NCBI GenBank assembly: GCA_037974965.1
Contig: JBBPFI010000005.1
Coordinates: 1,240,001 to 1,304,000, forward strand
Length of the DNA: 64,000 nucleotides
From: Dacryopinax spathularia
Lineage: Eukaryota; Basidiomycota; Dacrymycetes; Dacrymycetales; Dacrymycetaceae
Direction of reading: 5' to 3'
In this document: piece after piece, positions 43,481-55,976 of the stretch
Position numbering within the stretch: position 1 is the stretch's first letter
Layout: every line of letters starts with the position of its first letter
Program-made: the position numbers and the translations under genes
The notes under the pieces: generated by a model
Seen by the model: the letters and a program-made list of their open reading frames with translations, nothing else
The model's database searches: none
What the model was told of the DNA's origin: nothing

Positions 43481-44970
43481 TTAGGAAAGATCCTCGATTC
43501 TCGCATTGGGCCACAGTTCGGAAAGCCACGCAATCGCACGGGGTTGGTTGATATAAACGGTGCTAGAGCCAAGAACCATGTGCGTGAGACGAAGTTGAGG
43601 TATTGTAGGCGTGCGCTGGGCTAGGGTGAGATTAGCTGGCATGCTGAGCTCTTCGAGCTCGTGCGCAACGGCAGCGAACTGTGCAACGACAGGCGGCGTA
43701 GGCAGGTTCGCCGCAGCGACTGGCCAGTCCCATATGAGTGAGCGTAGTTTTCGGCATGAGTGGCCCAACAGGTTGAGTAGGAAGCCGTGATCGTCCGGCC
43801 CGCCTTGAGGGAGCTCATCTGGAGCGAGGAAGATGCGGACATGCAGAGCATGCAGGTTGGTGGCTTCGGCAAAAGGGGCAAAGTCACTGGCCGTGGGCAG
43901 GGAAGGGAAAGGTTGCTGCATGAAGGCGCCGGTGCGCAAAAGCGTGTATTGCTCCAGCATAGGGACTTGCTCTACGAGAACGACGTGCATCCTAGTCAAC
44001 GCTTCGGCGTCTTCCGGCGCCTCGATGATTATCTCGAATTGGCGGAGGAGTGGTAGTTCGGCTTTCTTCAAGAACTCTGCTGCAACATCGGGTGAAGCCC
44101 GCATGTGGACAGCTGCTAATGTCGTGAACGTGACGCCGGGGTGGGTAATCCCGGTCGGCGTGATAAGGACATCTGCTCGCGGGCACATGACAGATACAGT
44201 GTTCGGCTCGAAGGCGATGCGGTTGTTGGGCAACTGGACAGTGCGGAGGCGCCGGAGATATCCCAGCCACTCCAACACTTGCTGCTCTGTGACCTCTTCG
44301 AAAGAAGATCCGAGAAGATGTAATTCCGCCAATTGTGGAGTCCACTCAGAGAGGGCATAGCAGTAGGCTTCGATTTCTCTGCGGGCGTTCAATGACGGAC
44401 GATGGCCAGCAACATGCAGGCTGAGGTACTTGAGGGAGGCCGACAACAGAAGTGCAGTGGAATGGAGTTGCGTGCCTGGCGGTAGTTCGACAGCGAGACT
44501 TCGCAGCCGGAAGGAGCGACTCCATACACCATCGCTGCTGGGAGCATGTCGGAGTATCTGTAGGGCGGATATGCAAGAAGAGAGGTGGCCTTCGCCATTG
44601 CTTCGCATATGCGGACCGGAACTTCGTAACTCCAAGGTCGACATGTAGTTGGAATACGCTGCGAAGCGCTCGTATGCCCAAGTAAGACCCTCTTCCTGTA
44701 CACAGCGTGAGCTCGAGCAACACTGCAACGTGTCCGCTTACTCACCCTAGGCGAGCTCATAAGTACGCGTGTTAGGTGGTAAAGGCTCATCTCGTCGGCG
44801 TTGTCATAGAGACGAGGGATGCAATGTGCAAACCACAGCGATGATACGGCCGCCAATTGTGCCAGACATCTCCGGTCCTGGCGATTTTGCGGCGACAGCT
44901 GTTCGGCAATGAGAGCGACGATGTCCGGGATGGACAGCGCTCGGTGCATTGTGTCTCCATTTGGTACCAT
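43481..44970 (-). CDS. F-box protein with leucine-rich C-terminal region
   Basis: Two exons, 44970-44746 and 44695-43481, in phase 0, giving about 479 residues. The N-terminal F-box-like helix set reads ALSIPDIVALIAEQL, then CLAQLAAVSSLWFAHC and IPRLYDN. The long second exon has irregular leucine-rich strands (RLRSLAVELPPG, LKYLSLHVAG, QLAELHLLGSSF, LRRLRTVQLPNN, LRSLIWDWPV) as in basidiomycete F-box/LRR proteins. Expected role: substrate receptor of an SCF ubiquitin ligase via Skp1. The frame is open upstream to 45261, but that extension is Arg/Pro-rich and precedes the usual F-box start, so I do not include it. Confidence 0.75.
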
Positions 44971-46085
44971 ATAAGGAGGCGGTAGTGCAGCAGGATCCAG
45001 GGGTCGTTGGTTTGTCGGCTCATTCCGCTTGTCTGAATGGAAGCGAACGCTTGCGGAAGGTGAGACGGGAGGCAGGAGAACCGCCAAGACACCGTCCATC
45101 ACCCGGTCGACCAGTCGGCGTCTACGACGCTGGACACCATTGGAGAGCGATACACGATGGACTCCTGGCGCGTACAGGGCGTAGGGTGTCAACGCATATA
45201 GGACGTCCGCAACTGTCGCATGCATGACGTTCTCGCGCAAGACGGCAAGGCGAGAGGGCATGGTGGAGAGTATGGCGTGGTTCCCGAACTGGAGGAGAGG
45301 GTGGCCGGGAGAGGTGATGGATGGTGAGCAGCATACTCGGCCTGTTCATATCGAGCGTATTGTCGTCGCCGTCACCAATGCCGTATTCGCGAGTGTACCG
45401 CCCAGCCCTGTCTGGCGGTACGCTAGATGAGGCATCACCCGCAGACAATCAGGGTTCATAGCGCACACGCGCGGGACCGAGGTTACGAGCGTAACCTGAT
45501 ACCAGCCTTGAATCCTTTATCCACGCTTCTGTCGCCTGGTGGAAGCCATCGTATGTCATAGAAGACGGTCCCGCCCTTACGTTGTGCTCGTTGTTGTAAA
45601 ATGCACCAGCTGCCGAGTCCAGCATTCCATTGCCGCCGCATGCGCGGACAAAATGACCTGCTGAGCAAACAATAAGTGACGCTAACCTGGCACGATAGTC
45701 ATTTCGCGATGGCCGGTTTTAGACAGATGTCCGCGCAGATAGTCGGATCATCCGCGCAGCTTGTCCCGTCCCATCGCAGCCGTTGCGGCCGCGAGGCTGT
45801 GGTCTGCCAAGCTGGCAGGCACGGGCGTCCTGGTTTGCGGTAGCGAGCTTCGGCATACCCAGCGAGCGAGACAGAGAGATCCTCATACTTTTAGCAGACA
45901 GAAGAGAGCTTCATGAAGCACAGTCCTCTAAGAAAGTTACCAGTAGTAGTAGGTTGGATGACGAACTGGCGCCATTCTGGCCTGGAGATCAGCAGAGGAT
46001 CCTACAGGCAGGAACACGTGAGGGACGGGAGCAATCCCCAGTGATTTCTTTTCGAACGCGTCGCGACGCGTCAGTGCAGCTTCCC
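44971..46085. other. About 1.1 kb between F-box and RAD51-paralog genes, no other gene recognised
   Basis: Divergent promoters expected. Minus-strand open frames near 45122-45448 are Arg/Ser/Pro-rich with no domain. Confidence 0.45.
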
Positions 46086-47400
46086 ATGCCTCCGTATTCC
46101 TTGAACACATTATCGCTTGCTCCGTCAACCCATAAAGCCCTGAAAAGAGCTGGCTATCTCACCTCAAATGACCTTATCGGAGTGACGGCCGAACTGCTAT
46201 GTAAAGGTGCTATTCGCGAAGGTGCTCAAATGAACAGGCGTTGAACGGCGATATAGAACTAGCAATCCCATTGTCTGAAGCCGAGGAAGTCCTACGGCCA
46301 CCAGAACAACGTATGCACATAACGAATGGGCGTTTCACAATCTGACTACGATATACGCTCTTAGTTGGATCTGGTCCTGTCGCCAATCCTGCTACAGCCT
46401 CTACCTTGCTAGGCAACGGACCGGGCTTCGACATCTTACCTGGTCTACCCTTCCTCCCATCGTCGCTGGTTGAGATCTGTGGTATATCGCATCAGCAAGC
46501 ACGAGCGTCAGTATCTGAGTACTTTGATAGGAACTCCAGGTTCTGGCAAAACGCACTTGACTCTGTCTGCTATACTCCAAGTAGTGCAGCAAGGGAATGA
46601 AGTTCTGGCCATCGACGCCGACGGCAGCCTTCCGTCCTGGCGCTTAAAGCATTTCTTACAAGCATGGGAGCAGTCTAACGGTTAGTAAGGGTCGTAAGTC
46701 TCCTACGGTCCCAACTTATTATGAGAGCAGAGCTGCCGGACGACTCCGTCTGCTCCCTGGCGCATACAGCAACGACTCACGACTTAACGACCCTTTTGAG
46801 CCTTCTTCTTTCTCTTCCCTCCATGGCAACCAAGTTCCCCAAGGTCAGCTCTGTTGTCGGTCAGAGAAGCGTTTCTCTGACCCGTCGCCTAGCTGAAGTT
46901 GATAGTCGTGGATGGCCTCTCAGCACCCTTCCGTCATCCTGTTCTCGCTACGACGCAACGAAGTCGTGCATTAGCCACTATCCGCGACTGCCTGCAACGG
47001 ATCTCAGCTATACCGGTTGCAGTACGTTACGACATTGTCTTGTCCTGCCTCCGTGCTGATGGCGTCGACAGGTCATTTTTACCACTCAGGCGGCAACCAA
47101 GCTTGTAAACTTCTCAGCAAGTCTTCCTACCACGGCCGACGATAATGCGGCCCAAGCCATTATACAATCCTCTCTCGGAGATAGATGGTTATCTGGTCGA
47201 TTCGCCCGCGTGATGCTAGCACGGGAGGGGAGTGACGGCCATAGGTAAGATCAGCCGAACTGGGACGATCCGCATTGACTGGTACCCTGCAGAGTAGCAT
47301 ATATCACTCGCGATGGAAGAACAGACCGGATCGAGTTACGGTGGGATGTACGTGTTATGCTTTGGCCAATTCATTTCGCTCAATTATCTTTCAGGAATGA
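46086..47400 (+). CDS. RAD51-paralog DNA repair ATPase (RAD51C-like), nine exons
   Basis: RecA-fold recombination mediator of homologous repair. My splice model (46086-46206, 46257-46310, 46365-46481, 46531-46680, 46731-46843, 46893-47015, 47072-47244, 47293-47347, 47395-47400) keeps frame and gives 303 residues. N-terminal helix-hairpin region LNTLSLAPSTHKALKRAGY and LCKELAIPLSEAEEVL; LVEICG followed by Walker A GTPGSGKTHLTL across an intron; Walker B LIVVDGLSAPFRH; then VIFTTQAATK, SLGDRWLSGRFARVML and VAYITRDGR. These follow the RAD51C order (TEICGAPGVGKTQ, VIVDGIAFPFRH, TNQMTTK, LGESWG). The last exon codes only Glu and the stop. Shorter than human RAD51C; RAD55-type assignment is possible. 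Confidence 0.8.
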
Positions 47401-48317
47401 ATTAGATGATGTTCTGCAGTGGAGCGGACTGTACCATGGCTAGAGTCTGCAATGCCCAAAACCTTCAAAGAACGATCTTGGCTTGTGTTGCGCTGCTGTG
47501 GCACGGACAAGGTACCCTGACAGGCCGCTTCATTTGGGTAACTCCCCAATGCCGCAAGAATTCGATGAGCTCTTCATCCCGAGACGACTTGAGAGCGAAA
47601 CAACGTCAAGGAGTCAGCACTCGCTATGGCGCTTCTTCACACGAATCGATTGAAGATGCCACCGGTCGATGTCATAGTCGCTGCCCTTACATCAGCAGCT
47701 CAGGCTTCAGGACGCAGTCTCGACTCGGAGGGTGTGAGTTACGAAGGTATCGATGGTGGCTGTACGTCCGGAATGAATGCGTTTGATAAATAACGTGAGC
47801 GATGCCACGGTTGTCCATCACGGAAGCAAAGAATCACCGATCCCAGGTCAGTCTGGATGAAAATCTGTCCATCTTCGAGCACCCAAACAATAAGTGCATG
47901 AAACAAGCCGAGACAGAGACTGGTGCCTGGAGCTCTCCTCTGCATTCGAGGTGGATTCTCGGAGGTTCGTAGCTCCGTCTCGGTGGAACAAATGTGCACT
48001 TTTCCCGATCCGGGACCGTATCTTTGATTCCACGTTTTGTATGCTTTCGGGCGGGCCCCGCGTAGCGAACCCAGGCGTTGTTACGCTTCCCGAGCATATG
48101 GACCTTATCGGGAAGACCGCTTACTACAGGCTCGCCCGGCTACCCTTTCCGCCCGGTATGGCCGGCAGAAGGGTTCGACGACAATGAAACGCGTTACCTA
48201 ATGCACACACCCCGCAGTGCCAGCGCATCAGCGCCCGCGACTCGACGGAGCATATATACAGGCAAAGGCTTTGACCGAACGCCTTTGGTAACTATCGTCG
48301 GCCCAATGCTGTAGCCG
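47401..48317. other. About 0.9 kb without a recognised gene
   Basis: Between the RAD51-paralog gene and DUF6533 copy 5, same orientation. No family seen on either strand. Confidence 0.45.
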
Positions 48318-49778
48318 ATGGATCAAGCGTCGCTGAGGAAGGCGGTCGATGCTGGTCTTTTCTGCGCGGTACGAGCGTCTTCCAGACCATAGGTTGCATC
48401 ATTCTGATGACGCTGTGCTTGATCACAGTTCGATACGGGTAAGCTGGGGCTAATTGCCAGTGCCTAATATGGTTGTTCTGACTTCTGATGCATTGAAGTC
48501 GCGGGGATGACCTTGGTGGTATGTCTTATGTGGCACTCCCATTCCCGTAACCTGATGCTGACACTTCTTGCAGGCATATGACTACCTTCTCATGCTCCCC
48601 AAGGAGAAACGGTACATATGGTCCGCCAAATGGACTCCCGGCAAGATTGTCTTCCTGCTTGTTCGGTACATGCCGTTCATTGATATGCCACTCTGGCCCT
48701 TCGGTATGGTACCTCAACTCGTATTTTCCGAGTTGTAGTTGACGCCTTGACGTCTAATAGGAGATGCGTTCTTCGGTGGAAACTTGCCAATAGACTGCGA
48801 TACCGCGACCTACATCACCCTTTGCAGCCTTATTATCGCTTGCTTCTTAGCGGATTTCGTGTATGGCTTGCGGACATGGGCGTTGTGGAGTCGCAACCGC
48901 TGGTTCGGTTGGTTCTTGGTCTTCTGCGGCCTGGGGTTCAACGTCACTTGCATCGTTCTGTTGGTTGTGGTGCAGCCAAATCTCCCGGGTAAGTCTTTTC
49001 TTTACGAAACGAGTCGTCCAATGCTGACCGCCAGGCAGCCCAAAGAATTGACGGCCTTCCTGGATGTTTCATTCTACCAACTCCGTCTAACGAGATCTGG
49101 AAGGCATACTTGTTGACCACTTGCTTCCAAATTGGTACGTGCCGATACTTCCGCTTGTGAGCTTTAGCTCAACTTGGTGCAGTTCTGTTCTTGTCAACCC
49201 TGGTGAAAGGAGTACAACACTATTGTAAGACTGTCGGGTACTCTGCCGAGTCACTCGGTGTTCTCACCATCACCATCCTCAGGGCTGCGCTCGCCAGAAG
49301 CGCTTACTACTGTTCTATACCGAGACGGTCAGTGGATCTACCAAGGTGGTTTGGCTTTGTAACTGACATATTACCCGCAGCTTTTCTCTCCTACCTGGCT
49401 CAAATTTGTTCGTCCCCCTTTCCTTAAGCAAAGCGTCTTCTGACTTGCCGGCTCACAGGTATTGGTCTATTAAATGTGGTACTATTGCTGACCAGGGTGC
49501 GTGCCTGGGAACTGCCATCAGCGCCGTCGCCCTCGCCCGTTACTAAATCCGTCGTATAGCAAGACATTAACTACTCGATGGACGCGACCTATCGAGCACT
49601 GCTCTCTGTCCTACCTTCTCGCATTATCCTGAATATCCGGGAAGCCGCCAACGCCAACTCGCTTGACCAGTGGGACGTGACTATGGGAGGGACAGGGATG
49701 ACGACGAGGAGCTCGGATATCCCGCTGCAGAGTATGGTGCACAGGACGGTTGACAGCGATGAGACGGGATGGGAGTGA
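48318..49778 (+). CDS. DUF6533 multi-pass membrane protein, copy 5 (subfamily A)
   Basis: Exon 1 48318-48368 (MDQASLRKAVDAGLFCA), 10-nt micro-exon 48429-48438 (FDT), 20-nt micro-exon 48499-48518 (completes to VAGMTLV), core exon from 48574: AYDYLLMLPKEKRYIW, KWTPGKIVFLLVRYMPFID. Then DAFFGGNLPIDCDTATY, DFVYGLRTWALWSRNR, GLPGCFILPTPSNEIWKAY, VLFLSTLVKGVQHY, TVLYRDG and SRIILNIREAANANSLDQWD, ending TGWE then TGA 49776-49778. Hydrophobic segments span most exons. Function unknown. Confidence 0.78.
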
Positions 49779-50115
49779 GGAGGACGAACCAGGGCAATAT
49801 CGTCCCTTTCGAGGACGTCTGCTTGAGCTGTCCATCTCGCACACGACAACCGTGTCGCCAACCCGACAGCAGCTGGACGCCGCGCTCAATGGGGAATGGC
49901 TCTCCAAGGAACAGGCGCACAGCCCTTCCAGCCCCTTTTCGGCTCGGCCTCATGGGCGATACCTCCGTTGTTTGGCAGGCGAGCTATATTTTGGATATGT
50001 ACTGTACACTTTCTGTTCCTTTACATGTACCCGCTTACGTATACCCTCATCAATTATGCCCCTCCAACCCTCTCAACCCTTGACCAAAACGAATCCGTCT
50101 GCCGCCATACGAGTC
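49779..50115. other. Convergent intergenic spacer
   Basis: Short 3'-to-3' gap between DUF6533 copy 5 and the GH79 gene; a long plus-strand frame here is antisense to GH79. Confidence 0.5.
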
Positions 50116-51865
50116 TCATCCCTCCTTCCAGTAGACGACCACCACCTCGCTCTCCCTGCCTGGGATCACCCCGCCCTGCACTGGCTCATCCACCCTCTTT
50201 CCCTCAGGCCGCCCGCTGAGCGTCTCGAAGCTCTGCCCAGCCCAGGTGAGGTTGTTGTACCTCTCCACACCGGGCAGGAACAGCCTGCGAGCGAACGGTG
50301 TCGAGCCTGTGCTGTTGCCACCCACACCGCCAGAGAACGTAGACGGCGACGTCGGAAGACTGGACAGCGTATAGTTGTACGCCTTCCGAGGAGCTGTGGT
50401 GTTGCTGTAATACGCGGCGGAATTGACGATAACAGCCCGCAACAGCTCGCCCGAGTCCGCCGCCCATACCCCATACGCGCTCACAACCCCAGTCTCGTTC
50501 GCAGGCTTAGCCTGTACTTCCAGCTCGGCAACTTTGACCGGCCCGGAGTGGGAGAGCGTTTCTGCCGTTATTGGGAGCACATGGTACATGGGCATTATGT
50601 GCGGTGGGGCGATGAGCGTGTCGTCCGAGCAGTTTGCGACGGGCTGGAAGAGGTTGTATCGGTAGCAGACGCCGTTATGGAAGTATATGCGCTTGATCCC
50701 CTTCGATAGGGCTTGGAAGACGTCTACGGCGCATACATATCAGCATTGGTTTCTGGAAATTGGGGAAGGGGGGGCGTACAATCGACAGCCCATACTGCAG
50801 CACCTGCGACATTGCTCACTCCTGGTTGGCCGTGTCCACCTACGCTGCCCGTCTCACCCAACTCGAAACTCAGGTTCGCAGCCCGAGCAGCGGCGATCTC
50901 CGTGCTGAAGAAGGCGATGTTGCCCGCCACGCTCGAGTGATTCATTAGGTCTAGAGCCCAATATCAGCATGCTAGTTCATGAAGTTGAAGATCGCAGGCG
51001 CACCGGAGACGACCTTCGGATTGCCCTGATAATGATGCTCGCTTGCGATCTTTGTGAGATTTCGGATCTGCGTGGCGTTCGCGATGCCTGCCTTTAGCGC
51101 GCCGGAGACGGTAAAGTTGGTGCTGTTGTTCGGGTTGCCGTACGCGAATAGCTGGAACGTGGGTGGACTGTACGGGTGGGAGGCATTCAGGACAGCTTGC
51201 GCATAGGTGTTCCAGCTTCATCCTCCTTTTAGCAATGGCGCATACACACCGAGGAAAGGGGCATACTTCGTCGCATAGTCCTTCACAGACCAGTTCCCGT
51301 ACAAATCCACTTCGTTCCCAATCTCGAACGCCCTCAATTTCACTCCCTTCCCCTTCACGGCCTCCCATGCCTTGACTGCAACCTGAGCCGCCATCTCCGG
51401 GTCTAACGCACGCAGGTTCAACCCAAACGTGAACTCCGTTCCATTCGGGAAGGTCGCTGCGGTATTCCAGAAGTCCGATCCGGCATAGACGATCGTCGCT
51501 TCGGGGTAAAGGCCCTTGGTGGTCGAGTTCGTAGAAGGCGGGAACGTGTCGTTGTAGTACTTCAGGCTAGCGTTCGGAGAGAGCCATGTCCTGTCCTCGG
51601 TCGTCCCGCCTACTCGGATTGGCGGCGGTGTTCCAGCGCGGTCGCGGATATTGGAGAGGAGGGTGTGGGTGTAGTTGTTGGGCGAGTCGAGGTGTCCGCC
51701 CCAGTCTGGGAAGCGGTCTTGTTCGACGGAAAGACCGATGGGAAATGAGGTGACGACCTGGGCGGTGATGGGTACCACCGGAGGTATCAGAATCGTTATT
51801 GCAGTCGCTTGTGCATTGATACCGGAGACTAGCAGCGACAAGGCTGCGAGAAGAGCGCGATACAT
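50116..51865 (-). CDS. Secreted glycoside hydrolase family 79 (beta-glucuronidase type)
   Basis: Starts with a signal peptide (MYRALLAALSLLVSGINAQ). Four exons. N-terminal barrel part: PIRVGGTTEDRTW, LRAFEIGNEVDLYGNW with the acid/base Glu in NEVD. After the first intron WNTYAQAVL and SEHHYQGNP; after the second LMNHSSVAGNIAFFSTEIAAAR and the likely nucleophile Glu in FELGETGS; after the third YVFQALSKGIKRIYFHNG and a C-terminal beta domain ending VVVVYWKEG. Many N-glycosylation sequons (NNYT, NASL, NSTT, NGTE, NNST). Fungal GH79 enzymes remove glucuronic acid or 4-O-methylglucuronic acid from proteoglycans such as arabinogalactan; that would fit plant-polymer breakdown. No break seen. Confidence 0.85.
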
Positions 51866-52684
51866 CGCTCAGCCAAGGTAAGTCGTCCAGAAGCGGTAAT
51901 CATCTGTCCAAGAATGGCTCGATATAAATCATGGTTGTCCCTGCTTGCGGAGGACCGGACCGTTGTCGATGACCGCCCTATCCACCATTCCTGTCACGAA
52001 CGTGCATATTGGCGCGAGGATTGCGTGTGTGGTCGAGATCGATGGTTTCTGGTGGAGATGGAGGAGCGAGTGGCTGTCGTGACGTGGGAGGCACGGGACC
52101 TGCAAAGGGATTGACAGTGTGACCAATGGGCGCCTATCTGTACCCTTTTCTCTTGACAGCTGCCACAACTCGGGCTAAACATGCCGCGCATCCCGAACCC
52201 GAGCGCTCGTATCAAGATTGGTGGACCAATACGATCTTGACGATGAGCAGTAGAACTGCTGGAAATGGGCTGTCTCTCAAGAGGAAGTCGTGACATGTCA
52301 GATTCACAACCTCCTGCCACGGAACATGCTCACGGGGTATGATCAATCGCTTACCCTAGCGCCATTCTTTGTTGAGAAGAGTTGGCCTACACTCCAGACC
52401 TGTCTTCTCTGCTGCCTCGCGACCCTGGATCACAACGAGAAAATGCACCTTTTCGCCTGCAAAAACGCTTCTTCCTGGGAAGAAGACCTCGTTTCCATCG
52501 GAAGCTTCGGCTTCATGCGGGTCAGCTGCGCGCTTCCTGATGTCTGCACTGCCGAAAGGTGGATCATCAAATGACGGCATTATCTGATACAGCCCTTCAA
52601 AGAACGAAGGCAGAGACTATATATTCTACCTGGGCTCTTTCAAAATCGACCATAGCCCCTTCCATTCAGTTGTACCTGTTTAAG
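51866..52684. other. About 0.8 kb divergent promoter region, no gene recognised
   Basis: Lies between the 5' ends of GH79 (minus) and DUF6533 copy 6 (plus). No coding signal on either strand. Confidence 0.5.
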
Positions 52685-54209
52685 ATGGACGCAGGCGAGC
52701 TGCAGGAAGTTGTCCGGGATATGAGACTGATTGGGGTGCGTCTGAGCTCACTCTTCGTGTCATCGCGGCTCGCCTGGCTGGCATCGCCGGGCGAATAAGC
52801 ATGGCTAACATTCTTACCTGTAGGACATCATGGGTGAGCTGGTGTAGTCCTCTGGAAGGGGTTGGAGAATATCTTTTTGACCACACACTCTCAACAGTCT
52901 CCAGCATGGCAATCGTTGTAAGTGCAAGCTGACACCGAGATCGTCCTCAACTGAATCACCCTCGTATGTAGGCGTACGATTATGTCGTCACCCTCCCTTC
53001 CGAAATCGAGTTCATATGGCACGCACGATGGACGCCAGGCAAGATCCTCTTTCTCTTCGTGCGCTACGTGCCGTTCGTCTTCCTCGCATCGATGTACTGT
53101 GCGTCCGTTCCTGTACGCGTGGGCGCTTAGCCCGTCCTCATTCTATGGTTCTGCCAGATCCGTTCATCGCTTCTCCTAACGCGGAAGTCTGCCAGTATGG
53201 AGTTCGCGCGTACTCCAGTAGGTGACTACTCGCTCCTCCCGTGTTATCTCGATCTGACGATTGCGTAGTGGTAGGACTCTTCCAATGCATGCTCGCCGAT
53301 ATCGTCATCGCCCTCCGCACCTGGGTGCTCTGGGAACGAGCGAGACTTGCCCTGCTACTTATCTCCGTAGCATGGATAACCAGTCTAGCCGTTGCGCTGT
53401 ACTATGAGGTTCCCATTGTGGAGGGACAGGAGTGTGAGTCTTCTCTGTTCACCCTTCATGAGGAATGCGAGCTGATATATTGTAGATTATATCGGTTATC
53501 CCCCTCAACTGCATATCCCTGGTTGCTTGCTGGGCGGACCCGTGAGCGCTTCGACTGTCAGGGCGACATTCATCATCTGGGGTGTATACGAGCTTGGTGA
53601 GCCTTGATGCGATCATGTTCTCTGCTGCATCGCTCATGGAAACAGTGATACTGAGCATGACGGTGCTGCGAGGACTGGTTCATTGTACGTAGTAGCCATT
53701 TCTCCTCGAGACATCTGCTTGATACATCGGGGCGCAGTGAGGCATGGTTCTACGGCAAAGCTTGTGACTGTCCTTTATCGGGACGGTGAGCCAATGCAAC
53801 CTTGTCTTGCCGTCATCATCCCTAACGTTCTTGCAGCATTCATGGCTTCCATCTGCTTTGCCAGTAAGCTTCCCCCGTTTTCTCGTCTAATTCAGCCCTC
53901 ACACGCAGCTTCTTGAAGGCGTCACTATTGTCATGATTATCCTCACACAGAGAGGACAGGTACGTCCCTTTCCACACGAGTCATGCCATGCTCTCAAGCC
54001 TTGCCCAGGAAACGTGGGCCGCAGGAGTGAGTTCAACATACACCGCCCTCAAATGCGTCCTCCCCGGTCGCATCGTACTCAATATCCGAGAGAGCGTAAT
54101 GAGCCTCGACGGATGGGATATCCCCACTTCTGTCCCTCCCATAACAATCAGCCGGGATGCTGTCGCGAGTTCTCAAGCGGGCACGAGCACTACGACTACT
54201 GGGTTCTAG
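52685..54209 (+). CDS. DUF6533 multi-pass membrane protein, copy 6 (subfamily B)
   Basis: Exon 1 52685-52735 (MDAGELQEVVRDMRLIG), 10-nt micro-exon 52824-52833 (DIM), 20-nt micro-exon 52898-52917 (completes to VSSMAIV), core exon from 52972: AYDYVVTLPSEIEFIW, RWTPGKILFLFVRYVPFV. Then MLADIVIALRTWVLWERARL, LVTVLYRDGE near 53765, and GRIVLNIRESVMSLDGWD ending before TAG 54207-54209. Closest to copy 3. Ends 255 bp from the convergent copy 7. Function unknown. Confidence 0.75.
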
Positions 54210-54463
54210 GATGGTTTCTTTTGGGATTATGGACGTTGGCACGACAAGCTCGCACCTTCCGCTGGGGAACTAGGAGGGCACGATATGATTGATGTGGCAT
54301 GTTTGTACGATTTATATGTAACTTGGGATTTTTTTACTCATTATCTGGATCTTGGGGCATCTTACCAGTTTTGAACTTGACGGACGCGATGATCATCACA
54401 CACGGGTAGAGATTCGGTTGTGCGGGGCGCGCGACAGAGCGCGTTTTTGTCTTTCAACAGCGT

Positions 54464-55976
54464 TTAAGGATTATATTCATTTGTTCTTGTCGTCCGAACC
54501 TCTGTGGAACCGGCGCTGTCTCGTTCTAGAGTTCTGATCCAGCTTCCACCCGTCCTCATCGTAACGTCCCAGGCATCGAGGACATAAGCAGCCTCGCGAA
54601 TGTTGAGGACGATACGGTTCGGTAATACGATCGTTAACGCTCGATGGATGAAGGCGTAGGCAAACAGCCAGGAATTCTGCAGAGATAGCTGTCAACACGG
54701 CTTGTCCTGTCCTAGAAAAGAAAATGGACATACATCGGTTCCGCTCATGTAAGCGGCTAAAATGGAGGCAACTGACGGTTGAATAGATTCAATGAGACTT
54801 CTGCTGCTGTAGTCGCTTGGCTAGCAGACGAACCGGACAAGCTACAACATGTCATGAAGGCTTTTTCCCTGAGTTCAGAGATATAAGTTGCCGGGTGGAT
54901 AGATATGAACGCACCATCCCGGTAGAGCACTTCGGTCAACAACGAGGGCTGTTTACGAACTAGGAGGTCTCAGTGACCGGTTGAAGCTCTGAGAGTACAG
55001 CTTTTACAATGTCGAATGCCTTGTAAGAGCGTGGCAAGGAAAATGACTAGAGACGGGTTGTCAGCATGAACTTGCTTCGGATTAGCAGGAAATACGAACC
55101 TGCTTCATACGCTGTCAGAGCAATGTAGAAGGCTTGCATGTTGTAAAGCCCGCTCCATGTAGTATTTAGTGCGCATCCCGGAATGACTGACCCAACCAGC
55201 CAGGTATGGTCTGGAACCTGCGTCAGCCAAGAAAGGTACATTTTGCAGGATGACGCTCACTTGTCATCCCATTACTGAAATTGACAACATCCGAAAGTCC
55301 TCCTCCTGCTACTGCGAAGAACGCCAGGCAAAGGAACACCCCGCACGCTCGGTCTCGATTCCAAATAGCCCAAGTTCGCAGACCCACGATAAGGCATGCG
55401 CCCAGGAGACCGAGAAGCTCGAGACCTGAAACGTGGAATGAGCGCTAGTGTGGGCTGCGAAGAGGGAAGGCTTTACACAGGATTACAATCTCTACCACGC
55501 TGCAAGCAGCGTCGCTGGGATCCATTGTGAAGTAATCTTAACCCTCATATCAGTAATGACATGATCAAGGAAATGATGCACCTACTCCAGTCTAAAACGG
55601 CCAGATCCGCAAAAGCCAAATAACGAACAAGAAAGAACAGTATCTTGCCCGGGGTGAGCGGGGCTGCCCAAATGTACATTACTTCTTGCTGAAATGTAAG
55701 GATGTAGTCGTAGACCCATCAGCGGTTCAGCAGAAATGTCGAGTAGGGTAAGGAGCGACGCTCACCACTAGGGAAGAGCATGCAACTGATTCGCCTGTGA
55801 GTTAGTGGGCGAGTCGGTACACCTTTATGCAATGCATACCTAGAACTGTCTGGAAGGCAAGATGATAAGCTTCTGTTGCAAAGTAGGCTGCCAAATGCGA
55901 TTCCGCTCACCGAGGTGGCCCGATGGTTAGGCGCCCATTCTAGTAAGTATGTCGAGTCCTCGTTCAGATCCATCAT
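54464..55976 (-). CDS. DUF6533 multi-pass membrane protein, copy 7 (subfamily C), with a lost acceptor
   Basis: Exon 1 55976-55911 (or from the second Met, 55973), 10-nt micro-exon 55849-55840, 20-nt micro-exon 55785-55766, core block VYDYILTFQQEVMYIW from 55715, PLTPGKILFFLVRYLAFAD. Then GLELLGLLGACLIVGLRTWAIWNR, MQAFYIALTAYEA, LTEVLYRDG and NRIVLNIREAAYVLDAWD, ending NEYNP then TAA 54466-54464. The two bases before the core exon are GG instead of AG, unlike the other seven copies. An in-frame AG at 55690-55689 could serve but would remove the YDY motif. The rest looks intact, so it may be a recent pseudogene or use another site. Confidence 0.65.

Noticed and set aside
44971-45261. N-terminal extension of the F-box protein to the upstream Met
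   Set aside because: Arg/Pro-rich, no domain, and F-box proteins usually begin close to the F-box; cannot be excluded without cDNA.
49750-50709. 319-codon plus-strand frame
   Set aside because: Antisense to the GH79 C-terminal exons, which have clear family motifs.
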